Positions 11,401 through 22,201 of a stretch of 64,000 nt of DNA are shown piece after piece. The stretch is taken from NCBI RefSeq assembly GCF_001640805.2, contig NC_066849.1, positions 498,011-562,010 on the forward strand. The letters run 5' to 3'. Origin of the DNA: Lates calcarifer (Eukaryota; Chordata; Actinopteri; Centropomidae). The notes below the pieces were generated by a model. That model saw nothing but the letters and a program-made list of their open reading frames with translations, had not been told where the DNA came from and made no database searches. The stretch's first letter is position 1, and every line of letters starts with the position of its first letter. A program made the position numbers and the translations under genes.

Positions 11401-13246
11401 GCGTAAAAGCGGGCGTCTTGGCTGGTCTGAAGGCCTAAATAGGAGCGAGCAGCTGTTAGCAACACAAACTAAAAGCCATTCAGAGCTTTTGTTTGCAACC
11501 ATTCTGTAATTTCATCCTGACCAGATTCACTTGTCAAAGATTTTTGATTCTTATCAACACAATTTTTTGTATGCCAGATACTCAGTGATTTGCTATAGTG
11601 GTTGAAGATATAACCAAGTTCTGGTTTGTGCTACCTTACTTGAAATTTTCTTTAGGAATAAACATCATCAAAGTACAGTGTCAGCTGACATAACTGGGTG
11701 GATGTGAAATGCTAAGATTGCGTCAAGCGGCCTTGTCAAAAATGTTCAGTTTTATGATAAATAAATTCATTTGTGTTCATTTGAATTACCACAGAGCAAA
11801 TGGTAAGTGGACTGCACTTATATTCACATTCACCCATACAGCGCTTGTTCTGTCTATACATATATAAAGCCCTTTAGGCACACACACACACTTTCACACA
11901 CTAATGATACATTGGGGGCAATTAGGGGTTCAGCATCTTGCTCAAGGATACTTCAGCATATGGACTGGAGGAGCCAGGGATAGAACCACTGACTAAGAGT
12001 ATTCTTACACAGAAAACTGTACCCAGTACATTGAGGGTTGGGGGTGTTAACAGAGGCCCAATGGCAAATCTTTATCCCAGGGCCGTTTGGCAGGTTATTC
12101 AAGTCCTAGAAATAATCTCAGCACATACTGTACAGGCCAGTTCCTTGACTTTATAGTGGCTGTCCTAAGAGCTGGTCATCAACACAAACCTCCCTTACCA
12201 ACATCTGCATAAGACTCTATCTGCAAGTATATGATAGATGCAAATAAACTCATTTCAGACAAATCCATTTGTATCAGAGGAATTACCTTTATCAGCCTCA
12301 GCATCCCCGTAGAACTTTCCAGCGCTCAGTTTCCATTGGCCATAGTCTGACTTGTGCTTCGACTCCAGCCACCTGCTCTTCCATCCATCTGAAACAGAGC
12401 ATACCAACTCAGCTGGTTACTCACTGCCTGGCCTGGCCTTCCCTGTTAGTTAGCACGATATTACCACATCGCATATGTTCCAGACACCTACTTTAAAAAG
12501 CTGCACTGCATTTGCAGAAAAACTCCGCAATTGGACGACCTCACGATAAAAGCGACATTTTAAAGAAAATACAGGCTACATGGGCAAATGTCATCTTAAC
12601 AGTTAACAGGGCTGTGAGCTTTTTGTAAATTTCCTCTCGAAGTTCTTCTTTTATTGTACAGCTTCGGGACACTGAGGACAGTCAGGCTTTTTAGAACAGA
12701 AAATCCTGCAAACAGCTCTGCAGTCCATCTGGATTTCACCTGAAAGCCCTCAACACGGTGCAGTGCAATATCAAAAGTGAAAGAACCTCTAGACTAACAT
12801 ATGAGGAAGCTAATTAAGGAATTATTTGGTGTTCTAATTATTTGACACCATTCAGACAACCTCCATTTTAAAAATAGTACTGAAATATTTACTTTACTGC
12901 TGTATTAGGCTACATTACCTGTGTTTTTAAGCTAACATTATCTCTCACTTGACTAACAGACCTGATATGGCCTAGCTCAGAGTGGGTTACAGTAATGTAG
13001 TGAGGTTATTTTTCAAAGAAACATGTTCTCACAATGGCTAACTCTATGAGGAGAAACTACCAGATGACAATGTTCAAGGCAGTTAAGGCAGCTACTTTCA
13101 CAACACAATAATTAACACACAGGACAAGAAGACTGTGTTGGCCATACTGCACCTCCATCCGTGAACTGTTCCTTGAAGTAGACGGTAGCGTCAATAGTGA
13201 CAGCTATCGACGCAAAAACCGCAAGAATTGCCCCAAGAAGCTTCAT
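8253..13246 (-). CDS. calr: calreticulin, complete gene (nine coding exons)
   Basis: Calreticulin is a Ca2+-binding lectin chaperone of the endoplasmic reticulum lumen; it folds monoglucosylated glycoproteins with ERp57 and buffers Ca2+. Exons: 13246-13153, 12388-12287, 11434-11231, 11111-11017, 10913-10704, 10212-10099, 9362-9219, 9068-8976 and 8495-8253. They total 1299 nt, giving 432 residues. Residues 1 to about 20 form a signal peptide. The N-domain has the family signature [14 protein letters not shown] and IMFGPDICG with the conserved cysteines. The P-domain has three IxDPxxxKPxDWD repeats followed by three GxWxPxxIxNPxY repeats. The C-domain is strongly acidic and ends in KDEL. Exon lengths 2-8 (102, 204, 95, 210, 114, 144, 93) equal those I recall for human CALR. 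At 432 residues it is about 15 longer than human, mostly in the acidic tail. Confidence 0.98.
8976..9068 (-). CDS. calr: calr exon 8
   Basis: Residues 322-352 are [20 protein letters not shown], then [11 protein letters not shown]. This is the final strand and the long helix that closes the globular domain. The exon is 93 nt, phase 0, with acceptor GTTCAG and donor AAG|GTAGGA. Confidence 0.97.
9219..9362 (-). CDS. calr: calr exon 7 (P-domain end)
   Basis: Residues 274-321 carry type-2 repeats [14 protein letters not shown] and [14 protein letters not shown], then [12 protein letters not shown], which returns to the lectin domain. The exon is 144 nt, with acceptor TTTACAG and donor CAG|GTAACC. 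Confidence 0.97.
10099..10212 (-). CDS. calr: calr exon 6 (P-domain)
   Basis: Residues 236-273 complete repeat 2 (DWDK), give repeat 3 ([14 protein letters not shown]), and give the first type-2 repeat ([14 protein letters not shown]). The exon is 114 nt, with acceptor TTTCCAG and donor AAG|GTACAT. Confidence 0.97.
10704..10913 (-). CDS. calr: calr exon 5 (end of N-domain, start of P-domain)
   Basis: Residues 166-235 begin [11 protein letters not shown] and include [11 protein letters not shown] and the first proline-rich repeats [14 protein letters not shown] and [10 protein letters not shown], the latter completed in exon 6. The P-domain arm recruits ERp57. Acceptor CCCTAG, donor GAG|GTAGGA, phase 0. 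Confidence 0.97.
11017..11111 (-). CDS. calr: calr exon 4
   Basis: Residues 134-165 begin with PDICG, carrying the second cysteine of the conserved disulfide, and continue through [19 protein letters not shown] to the third cysteine (IKCK). This 95-nt exon is flanked by very short introns (103 and 119 nt). Confidence 0.97.
11231..11434 (-). CDS. calr: calr exon 3 (N-domain lectin core)
   Basis: Residues 66-133 include [20 protein letters not shown], the [12 protein letters not shown] signature with the first conserved cysteine, and the [13 protein letters not shown] segment. These form the jelly-roll lectin fold that binds monoglucosylated glycans. Acceptor ATTTAG, donor TTTG|GTGAGT. Confidence 0.97.
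11799..11995 (-). mobile_element. 5'-truncated tRNA-type SINE in calr intron 2
   Basis: The segment matches, in the same orientation, the body of the SINE at 27436-27716. Shared motifs include 'ttcacccatacagcgc', 'ggggttcagcatcttgc' and 'aaggatacttcagca'. The tRNA-like head is missing beyond a decayed B box (about 11980-11990), so this copy is truncated. Confidence 0.7.
12287..12388 (-). CDS. calr: calr exon 2
   Basis: Residues 32-65, in the N-domain: [20 protein letters not shown] and onward to GDAEADK. Acceptor GTTTCAG and donor AAAG|GTAATT. The 102-nt length is that of the vertebrate family exon. The intron on its 3' side carries a truncated SINE. Confidence 0.97.
13153..13246 (-). CDS. 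calr: calr exon 1 (signal peptide)
   Basis: The start codon at 13246-13244 is followed by a hydrophobic leader ([20 protein letters not shown]) and then the conserved mature start TVYFKEQF. The donor is GGAG|GTGCAG, phase 1. The leader has a short basic N-region and a hydrophobic core, with likely cleavage near residues 18-20. Confidence 0.96.
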
Positions 13247-13362
13247 GTTGGCGGCTCCTGTCCGGTACCGGGAGGTAAAGAGAGCAGAGACGAGGTGAAA
13301 CCAGCTAATAATGACTAGAGGAAACGTAACCGGAGAACTTCAACAGCGCCGAGCCCTGCACA

Positions 13363-13381
13363 GATGGCCGCGGCTCATTGG
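13363..13381 (-). promoter_or_regulatory. second, imperfect ERSE-like element
   Basis: On the minus strand CCAAT is followed by a GC-rich nine-base spacer and CCATC, where the consensus has CCACG (three of five bases match). GC-rich spacers are typical of the GRP78-type element. It lies 12 bp from the perfect element and in the opposite orientation, so the two may form a paired module. Confidence 0.45.
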
Positions 13382-13393
13382 ACAAGCGTCTCA

Positions 13394-13412
13394 CCAATAA
13401 TATGAGACCACG
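13394..13412 (+). promoter_or_regulatory. ER stress response element (CCAAT-N9-CCACG), perfect
   Basis: CCAAT (13394-13398), nine bases, then CCACG (13408-13412) is an exact match to the ERSE consensus. NF-Y binds the CCAAT half, and ATF6 or XBP1 binds the CCACG half. The element lies about 150 bp upstream of the calr ATG in reverse orientation; ERSEs are known to work in either direction. It suggests induction by the unfolded protein response, as for mammalian CALR. Confidence 0.85.
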
Positions 13413-13560
13413 AGTTATTTTTCGGAAATGTTCGGATGGAATCGGCTGGAGATCGGAGACGGGTGGAGGCAAAAAAAAAAAAACGCCCTCTCGTCCCTGT
13501 ATATAAGAACCCCGTAAAAAAAAAAAAAAAGGTTCCTACCTAAAAATAGGAGCACGTTTC

Positions 13561-15140
13561 ACCCATACAGCAAAGATTTCAGGTGTAAAAGTTTAATGTC
13601 TAATGTGAGCTCGTAGCCTTAATACTACAAAGTAACGCTTATCTCGGTTGTGGTACCCAAATACAAATGTCTGGAGTTGGTCTTCTAATGCCGATGACTG
13701 GGATAAAATGTACATGTTTGTTAGGGGGAAAAAAACAGTTAGTCTTCTGAGTCATCAGTAAAACTTCCTACAATTCTTCTGTATGGTTAATTCAGTAGTT
13801 TAAAAGCTTCATCACATCAGCTGCATCACACAGGAAAATGTAATTTATTATAAATATCTGAATCTCTAGAGCAGATTGGAAATATAATAAACAACGATGT
13901 ACATAAATTAATGAATACACTGTCAAACATCAAACATGGAGTCAACATGAAGAAAATTAGAAAGACACAAAGTACATATTGGACATGACAGAATTTTCTT
14001 TTCAGCATCTTGCTGAATAGGAATTGAGGTACAGTGATAAATTATCTCCTGTGGTTTAACAAGTATTAGGATTCTTTAGTAAAACTAGCATGACCACAGT
14101 GTAATAACCTATATAGAGGAGGAATTTAAAAAACGGGATATGCCTCCAATTGTAAATGTTTATGTTTTATATGTATTATATGTACTGCAGACTTATATGT
14201 CTCATACTTGAAAGTGGCCACATTCATTTTCTCATACAACATAGTTATAAGAATGAAGTAGGCCTATGAATCAAATGAATAGTAAAGATGCATGTTGTTT
14301 ATAAGGAAAGTACATGGCAGATTATGTTTTCTGTATATTTAACATATGTCAGTTTTCTTTTTTCCTTTTCTTTTTTTGTCGATTATTTTTATTTATTTAT
14401 TTATTTTTTATTTAACAGTCAGCAGTGAGGTAGTCTCACATAGACCAGACCTGTCTCCACAGTGCTGTGTCAGTGCTGGAGAATGATGGAGTGGAGAGGC
14501 ACACAGGAAACATGGGAGAAACAGGAGTGATACAGCAGGTGGTACAGGAACCACATGTTTATTAGAGCATGTATTACTGTTACTGTACTGAATGTAACTG
14601 TACTGTAACTGAACTGTAATTTAAGGTGAGAAACACTTGTGTCAAATTGTGTCAACATTTATGTTTTCCTGTGTAAGATCCAAAAGGACAGCGTGTGATG
14701 TATAGGAGCAAAACATTTCCTACAGTCACATCTTGATGAACTTTGGTCAGTTGGGTCATTGCTTAATATTGAATACATCACATTTTGAATATTTGCTGCA
14801 TGCATAAGAAATCAGTGTGAATAAAAAATCATTTAGTCTATTTTATTGGATGTAATTGCTCATAAGTGTTTTAAAAATAACAACAGATAATCCCCATGTA
14901 AACATTTTAGGAAAATTCACTAGTTGAGAGAGAGGAAAAATGTGAGCTAAAAACCTGGTTTTGAGAAAATACTTAAACCGTAGTAAAACATTAACATTCT
15001 GATGTTCACACAATTATCATAAAATATTAAAAACACCCCAACTCCTTATTTGGTCATCTCATTATATGCTGTTCCATTTATTTCTAAGATAATGTTTTTG
15101 TAACAATACTTGCAATATTATTTCACTAATGGCCTATATA
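13561..15140. other. intergenic, no gene seen
   Basis: AT-rich sequence between calr and the next plus-strand promoter. A short (TTTA)n run occurs at about 14385-14412. No open frame resembles a known protein. Confidence 0.6.
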
Positions 15141-15147
15141 AGATTGA

Positions 15148-15200
15148 TATTACCCATCCATCCATTATCTATACCACTTATCCTTAAAGGATAAGTTTTT
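15148..15200 (-). repeat. 3'-end fragment of the 'ATCCATTATCTATACC' SINE family
   Basis: The motif 'ccatccatccattatctataccacttatcctt' type (15153-15185) matches, in reverse, the end of the SINE copy at 45258-45565 and the start of the reversed copy at 24692. Only the tail is present. Confidence 0.5.
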
Positions 15201-16285
15201 CTCAGGAATTATTCATCTGTAAAGTATCTGTGGCTGTTACACTCTCCAATCAAAAGACACTTCTGGTTACAAATTAGCAGTTTAATGCAAACTGCTATTA
15301 TACTATATTATTGTTTTCAATTATTTTCAACTGTGCAATATTAGTATTGAAATCCAGTTTGTTAATGTGTATATACTCGTGTTTATATTGATAGGATTGT
15401 CTTGTTTTGTTATGATATTTATTTCCTTGCCTTATTGCCCTCTTTGCTGCCGCAACAGTCTATATTTCCCCCCTGTGGGACTGGGATTATTTTCTCTGAT
15501 CTTAAACAGTGAGATATGTGTGTATTATAGATAATTATTCTCTCCATATACAGCAGTGTGGCCTTAATCATATTTACAGTGTAAATGACTGAGCTTTGGT
15601 TTGAGGTAAAACAACACTGAGGCTTCAATGAGTGTGTCCAGGCAGTAGTAGCAACAGTGACCACAGACAGTCCCTGCAGCCTGTACTACAGCTCAGAGTG
15701 ACTGCTATGATAAAGGAACACATCACTGATCCCTGCATGGAAACTGAAACTCCCCTTGGAATGAAGTAATTATAAAAACCATTTTGAGGTGAAATTTCAA
15801 GCTTGGTATGATTTTATGACAGAAAGGTAAGCTCATTCATTCTGTGTGACCTCTGCCACCAGTCACCAGTCATCTGTACACTGTCCAATTATAGTTCCAC
15901 AGCAGTGCACTGTACATTTTGCTAGCACATAAATTATATACAGTATCTGTCTACCTCATTATCAATTTATCTCTATATCTAAAATGACATTATTGCTATT
16001 ATCACTTAATAACACAGGGATACTATACATACTTTATTGTTGAGCAAGAACAATGAAAGGTAGAGGTTATCTGGTCAGGATCACAAGCTTTTATAGTTGC
16101 AATAGATCTTTAAAAAAAAAACAACTTCATTTAATATTCAGCTTTAACAGTCCCCCAGATCAAACAGGTAAGCTTCAGCTCACAAACTCAAATGAAAGAT
16201 GCAGGAGTGGACAAGGTGCAAAGGTCTATGAAAGGGTTCAGGAAATCAAAGAGAGTTGTTGACATGAGAGTTGTTGACATTATCA
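15201..16285. other. intergenic, no gene seen
   Basis: AT-rich unique-looking sequence. I see nothing I can support beyond background. Confidence 0.55.
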
Positions 16286-16289
16286 CTGA

Positions 16290-16312
16290 GGGGGCGGGGG
16301 AGGGGAGGGGGG
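16290..16312 (+). other. G-quadruplex-type G-run cluster
   Basis: Four runs of four or more G separated by single bases occur within 23 nt on the plus strand, which fits the classical intramolecular G4 pattern. More G-rich sequence follows to about 16335. Confidence 0.6.
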
Positions 16313-16556
16313 CTGGCTGAGGGGGGAGCAGGTGAGTGTCATGGCAGGGGAATGGCAGACACTGCTGGAGACGAGCAGGTGAGTCGCAAGATGAGGCAGC
16401 AGCAGAACACAAGAGAGGTAAATTAGCACAAGCACAGAAGACAGAGGTGATTCTGTTCGCAGCCAGTGTGAGACAGAGCAATCTTTTGATGAGTGGTTGA
16501 AGAGCCAGAGTCTTTATACTGTAGGTGATGACTGATGGAACACAGGTGAGCCTGTG

Positions 16557-16558
<2 letters not shown>

Positions 16559-16599
<41 letters not shown>
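16559..16599. repeat. (AC)n microsatellite
   Basis: About 20 uninterrupted AC units. Confidence 0.95.
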
Positions 16600-16600
<1 letters not shown>

Positions 16601-17104
16601 ACAAACAAGAGGGAAATGACACATGGGAGGACAAAGCAGGAGAAAAACACAGGAGACACCAGGGAAACATCATGTCACAGGGGTAATGAGGATGATAATC
16701 AATTAGACCAGTGTACTAACCAAACCACGATCTGACCCACAAGTGCTAGTGGCAAGTGGTTGGTTACATAAGAAACAAATGCTGTTTCTTGTTTTGTATA
16801 TTTTCTTATTCTTAACATATAACCTTGAAATTTGCACATTCTCACTCAGCAACAGCATTTATGAATGATGACTGACTATGTGTAGAAAGTCTGGTGGAGT
16901 ATGTACTCAGAAGATAAAAGCTTCCAGGTTGTCTCTGCAGTCAGTGCTTCAGATTTTGAGCCAGAGAATAGATCCAGGATTTGATGTTGTGTGAGAGGAG
17001 CAGAAGGTACTGGTGAAAATCAGTACAGGGCATTTACTGATGACATTTATTATAAATAAAATGAGTTGTTTTCTGGAGTAGATGTATATTGCTATCATTC
17101 TCTT

Positions 17105-17335
17105 TGTTGATGACTTTAAGATATACAATAACTGGAGCAACTCACTTAAAAACGTGTTTTCAATTGAGTACATGACACAAAAAAAATCCTTTTCATTCAG
17201 TTGGAATAACTTAATTTTAATGAGTGATCAACTTAAAAACTTGTGTTTATTTGAACAATTCTTAAGTAAGTTGTAATTAATTGTGTTATTTATTTATTTT
17301 GTTGAGCCAACACATTGGTTTTTAGAGTGCAGTAG
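17105..17335. repeat. AT-rich repeat with a CACTCTAAAAACC-type end
   Basis: The right end reads 'ttgagccaacacattggt' then 'ttttagagtg'. Reverse complemented, this gives CACTCTAAAAACC, the look of a common fish inverted-repeat element. The interior alternates 'aacttaa' and 'ttaagtaagttg' motifs. I could not find the matching left end, so this is probably a truncated copy. Confidence 0.35.
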
Positions 17336-19420
17336 AGCTCAGAGACTTGGAGAATCATTGCCAAGGTGCACGTGGTGGTGCAGCACTCTGCTGGTTTTTC
17401 CTTTAATGCACTGTATGTCAGGTAGCTGAGATTGATAAGGGGCTGTGCCTGTGAAAGTGGAGGTAAACTTGTAAGACAGGGACAGAAAAGTCACTAACTG
17501 GCTGATGGTGAGCAGCATGGTACTACATGCAAGGTACATGCCAAGTACTTCTCCTCCTCCCCCTTCTACATCTACTCCAGCAGCATCCCACTGTCCTTCA
17601 CACGAGTCTGGTTACAAAGCCACTGATGTCAGTGTGTTGCTGTGATTCTTTAAGTAGTTAGAAGATACAAAATGTGTAGCAGGAATTAGGCCCCCATTTG
17701 TCAGTCACTGCCTTTATGACAAAAACCTTGATGACTCTTAACACTCCATCTTACACTGGCAGAGAGAAAAACTGAAACAAGGAGGCAGGAAGCAGCAGAG
17801 ACTGAGACACACATCAGACAGAAAACTGAATCCTGATTTGATAGTACAGTGTGATATAGTGTGACGAACAATAAACGACACAAGTACAATGTATGGAGGT
17901 ATGATAAACCCTGATATGATGGCATGTTGAAACCCTCCAGCCACGAGGGATGTTATGTACATTCAAACATCAAGGTATCAGACGACCAACACTCTACAGA
18001 GGGGGGAGCTTGTTGATGGCAAATACAGCTAAAACAAGGTCACAAATATTCCAAGTGCAGATGCAGAACACCAAGAGACAATGTCACTGCGCCCTGCAAG
18101 AGCAACACAGCATGAGTGGAAAATGATCCAACCTGCTGTCAGAGTGAGAGCTGTGGAGCTGGGTGCTTTCATCATCACATGCACAGTTCTTCATCATGCT
18201 GCTGCTGATATGCAGTGAGATTTCACCAACCACGTCTAACTCATCAATCCATGTGCGATACATTCATCCTCTGTCAAAGAGGACGAATGATCATCCCTGT
18301 ATAAGAAATAGAGTGATAGCTCGATACACGGTTTCCATACATGATCAAATGAATGCTTGCATTGTTTGATTGGCTGAGGTGGTTACATTACTTATTTTAA
18401 TCACAGTGTAACTGGGGGATATGAGATGTTTTATTAAGAAATTGATTAATACAAAGGACAGTGGAGCTGCTTTATATATTGCAAAAGTTTATATATAAAT
18501 TAATGAGCCAGTATGTCAGTATGTTATGGAATATATCACAGTAGAGGTTGACAAATCAAAATCAAAAATAGATCTACAAGATGTGTGTGTAGAATCCCAG
18601 GATCTTGTTGTTAAACCCTCATGAACACAAAGCAGACATCTTGCAGTGAGGAAGTTTTGGTTCCCCCCTCTGGCAGTGAGAGCAATTACACCACCACAGC
18701 CAGTGTATGTATACGTCACAGTATCTACAGTCCATTTCTTCACGTTATTGAAGTTTAAGTAACAGGTAGATATTAATAAATGATGTCAGTAACCATTAAC
18801 CAGGCTTTAAAACCCCTCAGAGCGTCAGCACTGAAACTACAAAGAGAGTCAAAACTTATTAACTAGTGAGGTGTGAAACACAAAGTGCCACCATTTCTCT
18901 CAAGGAAGACTTTATCCAATATAATATACATGTTGATGACGTAGGTCAAGTGTATGAGACTTACCTTTAGTAACAAATCTCTATGAAAGAAGTCCTTCAG
19001 TGAAAAAAGTTGAGGCAGAAATGTACTGAATAAATAAGTTACTGACAAGTACAGTAAGACACAGCACAAAGGATTATTACTGTAAAATACTGGAGGACAA
19101 TATAAGAACACATGGGCTGTATTCAGTGAAAAGGAATGGAAGTGGAAAAGCAGGTCTTTTTTCCTGTGGCTGTTCATGTTGTTGTTGTTAATATCTAAGC
19201 TAAGGAGGTTAGTTAGTGCCCAGCAGATGGAGTGGTAAGCAACATTATAAATAAAGTCACTAATTCCAGTGAGAGGAACACATGAAAATGTCCATGTTAC
19301 TAATGTGTGTTAAAATCAGTTTCTGCACATTGTTATATTTCCCAATAAAATGAAATTGTTTATTATATATATATATATGTTATATGTTATTCCCACATAT
19401 AAAGACATGTATCTTCTTTT
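17336..19420. other. intergenic, no gene seen
   Basis: No coding segment with splice signals and no clear mobile element was recognised. A short (TA)n run lies at about 19362-19378. Confidence 0.55.
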
Positions 19421-19454
19421 AACATTTACATTTACATTTACATAATATTTACAA

Positions 19455-20250
19455 CATGCCATAGTTCAGCCACTTCTTAAGAAGCCTGATCTTGACCTGT
19501 CTATCCCAAATACTTTATTCAGATTCTGTCCTTTTTAGACCGTAACTATATTTTTGAGAAATTCCTCGGCACAGGAGCAGACAAATGATTTCATTCCTTT
19601 AGATCTCAGTGCAGCTTTTGACACTGTTGACCACACGATTCTCCTGGATCATCTGACATATTTCATGTGGGGGTTTCACGGGATTAAGTTTTAGGAACAC
19701 TTTTTTTTTGTCTTTACATGCTCCCACTGGGAAGAAACTTATAACATCTCTTTTCACTGCTATGCAGAACTTGATTACAAATCTATCTTAAAGACTGGTT
19801 GGCTCATAATTTCCTTCAGTTTAATGAGGACAAGACAGAGGTTCTACTCTCTGTTCCCACATATTATACCACTGCTACTGCCCAGAACATCAGTCACCTT
19901 TCCACCTACTCTGCAAAATCCCTCTAACCGTCTACAAATCTCTTCATGGTCTGACTCCTCAGAACTTCTTACCCTGACAGCACCACCAGACCCATCAGGT
20001 CCTCCCTCTGTGGCATGTTGGCTGTACTTCATTCATGGAAGAAAGAAAAAAAAAAGACCAGGACAGGGCTTTCTGTGTAGCAGCTGCTTGGTTCTGCTGC
20101 CAGCCACAGGCTGTTAGACAGGCTGCTCATCCTTTTAAGACACACCTCAACACCCACTCTATTCTCTGGCCTTTAACTGTGTTTAACCTGTTATTATATT
20201 TATCTGATTCCTCTGGACTTGTCCCACCCACATTTTACACAACATAATAA
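19455..20250 (+). mobile_element. degenerate L2/Rex1-type LINE, reverse transcriptase region
   Basis: Across several frames the plus strand reads as a decayed LINE ORF2. A segment near 19480 resembles the LKKPDLDLSIPNTLFRF motif region. PLDLSAAFDTVDHTILLDHL (about 19600-19655) is reverse transcriptase motif A with its catalytic Asp. A C-terminal stretch (about 19905-20150) resembles the 'VYKSLHGLTP' region of these elements. Many stops and frameshifts, plus deletions such as the loss of the YADD region, make it inactive. The order is colinear, so it is a single old insertion. Confidence 0.8.
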
Positions 20251-21125
20251 TATATAATAAGAATATCAACACAGATTTAGAACTGTTACAGATAGGAAAC
20301 ACTGGTCTGATTTAGATTCTTCTGTTAACTGCACTTCATATGAGGTTAGTTGATGAATAGAAATTAACCATGGCAGCACAGCATCCTCACTTAACCTGTA
20401 GTGCCTAAAACTTTTACACACCGTTCTGTAGGTGGCATGAAAATGAAAAACATAATCGCCTGGGTAGGTAACCGGCTAAACTGGGAGTTAGCTTGAGTTG
20501 AACAGCTTTTACAGCTGTATGTAAATGTTTAAAATGATTGTACATTGTCTCTGAATGAGAAAACAGTCCCTGAATAGAAAGATGTAGTCATCAAATTTGT
20601 TTTGTGTCAAAGCAATGACATGTGACTCACAGCTTAGTCCACACTGACTTCTGTTGTGCTGACTGAGTTGTGAAAAAGTGAACTCAGCATGGATGAATGT
20701 GGGTTAGCAATTGTACAAAAGAAAATTGTAATTGCAATGTTGTAGTTACAGAGTAGATTTAGACCGAGGTGTGTGCATGCTGAAAAGCAACAGACCACAT
20801 CTGGAAAAAATAAGAATGTGACAATGACTTGCATGTTTAAATCAAAAACTAGCTCCTGGACCATGGTTAGGTTGGATTAAGAGCAGTCTGGACTCAGTAA
20901 ACAGGACTTCTGTCTTGTTGGACTGACTAGGTTTAGAGGAGAAGAACAACCTGTTAGGAATCATGTTCCGGTTCTTGTGGAGTTATAAAAACAAAATGAG
21001 TTTGGTGGTGAAAGGTCGAACTTTGTTAGGTTTCATGAAGCTGTTGGATTCCTGCTCCTCTCTGCTGTGACTTCACCTGCTCTCTCTGTGTTGTCAGGAG
21101 CTCCGTCCCACAGTCACACGGTTGG
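20251..21125. other. intergenic, no gene seen
   Basis: No coding or repeat signal recognised. Confidence 0.5.
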
Positions 21126-21250
21126 ATGTCTCCAACGAGTCCTCAGGTAGACTCCCGAGTGCCTGTGTCCCTGTGATGCATCGGAGACTTGTCCAGGGTG
21201 CCCCAGAGCATGCTGGGATTGGCTGCCATCCCCTGCACCCCGACAAAGCA
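21126..21250 (+). repeat. SINE-like fragment
   Basis: The run 'gtgatgcatcggagacttgt', then 'ccagggtgcccc', then 'gctgggattggct' follows the middle of the 45258-45565 SINE family (its 'gtgatagactgatgatgtgt' and 'gtgtcagctgggattgg'). Both ends are missing. The open frame on the opposite strand here follows from this repeat and is not a gene. Confidence 0.45.
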
Positions 21251-21479
21251 ACAAAAATGCACCGCGATAAATCTCTGCTGAGCCGCATATTACTAACATT
21301 AATCCCATATCTGCTGTAGTTCTCATTCACCATCAGTACATCACCACTTGAAACATGCAGTACGCGTCCTCTCTGCGACAAGTTAGCGAATCTTAGCAAC
21401 ACTGACACCGGAAAATGTTGAATGTTGACTTCAGAATAAAATCATAGTGGTGAAAATTTGTGGTAACCTTGACGAATCC

Positions 21480-21493
21480 GCGGGGGGGGGGGC
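21480..21493. repeat. G homopolymer run
   Basis: An uninterrupted run of about ten or more G begins at 21482. It is a site prone to length variation and sequencing error. Confidence 0.8.
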
Positions 21494-22137
21494 TGAATAT
21501 TGAAGCGGTTCTGTTGACTGAACTTAACCTTCTAATATAACTGTATGACCTAAATAACTGTGGTGCTCAGGAGAATATCAGGGAATAATTAAAACAGAAA
21601 ACATCTATCTCCACAAGTTGCCATTTGTGTCTGGATTATTTTACGTTAATTTACAAGTAGGTGGTGTGTGCTGGTCAATTACACCCAGTACGACCACACT
21701 GCTATAGAGGCTCTTACAACATCACGAAGCTGTTTATCGGGTTTTGTAAACAGACACTCTCTCAGGAATAAAATACTTGCCATTAAATTTAGAATAAGTC
21801 ATTTCCGGTAATACTTGTATTCCGTAAAGTAATTAGTGCGCGGTTGTGTTCTCATCACATAAAAACAGTAAAATAAGTATTTTCAAACCAAACCATTATT
21901 TAGAAATATGGGTCTCTCATAATGTTTTCTTGTAAGTGTCTGTCGTAAAACTACTGACTGAGCATTAGGATACTTTCATATTTCCAAAATAGCGCCACAA
22001 TTACACAAAGCTTTCAGGTTGATTAGAAACTTTTATTGTGAAAGTAAGGACCGGACGTGGTCATTGTTATTCTTGACAACTTAACGTCGGTCTGGCAGGA
22101 GTGACTCGTTGACTGCGGCGACCGCAATTTCGGCAAC

Positions 22138-22176
22138 ATGGGAGACGCTGTGGGATTTATTCTAAACGGATTTTAA
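22138..22176 (+). promoter_or_regulatory. upstream ORF (12 codons)
   Basis: ATG at 22138 opens a short frame (MGDAVGFILNGF) that stops at 22174-22176, 14 nt before the next ATG. If both lie in the same 5' leader, this uORF could dampen translation of the downstream frame. Its conservation is unknown. Confidence 0.35.
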
Positions 22177-22190
22177 GAACCGCAGGGAAA

Positions 22191-22201
22191 ATGGCAGAGA
22201 G
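22191..22201 (+). CDS. candidate first coding exon of an unidentified plus-strand gene
   Basis: ATG GCA GAG AG at 22191-22201 is followed directly by GTGAGT, a near-perfect donor, so the protein would start Met-Ala-Glu-Arg or -Ser. The context GGAAAATGG has A at -3 and G at +4, a good Kozak match. The exon is far too short to name the gene. I looked through the rest of the window for a continuing exon and found none I trust, so the first intron may exceed 40 kb or the rest may be unrecognisable by eye. Confidence 0.4.

Larger units (their letters stand above)
13247..13560 (-). promoter_or_regulatory. calr promoter / 5' region
   Basis: The stretch upstream of the calreticulin start is GC- and CpG-rich close to the gene. 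It has CCAAT motifs in both orientations around 13377-13398 and at least one perfect stress element. Two A-rich runs (about 13471-13483 and 13516-13530) mark the distal side. A TATATAAG at 13500-13507 lies on the plus strand, distal to the stress elements, and need not serve calr. Confidence 0.7.

Noticed and set aside
13500..13507. TATA box for calreticulin
   Set aside because: TATATAAG lies on the plus strand and distal to the stress elements, about 250 bp from the calr ATG; it is not in a sensible place for calr initiation.
21094..21408. 104-codon minus-strand frame
   Set aside because: Part of it lies over a SINE-like fragment (21126-21250), and the rest shows no domain or splice context.
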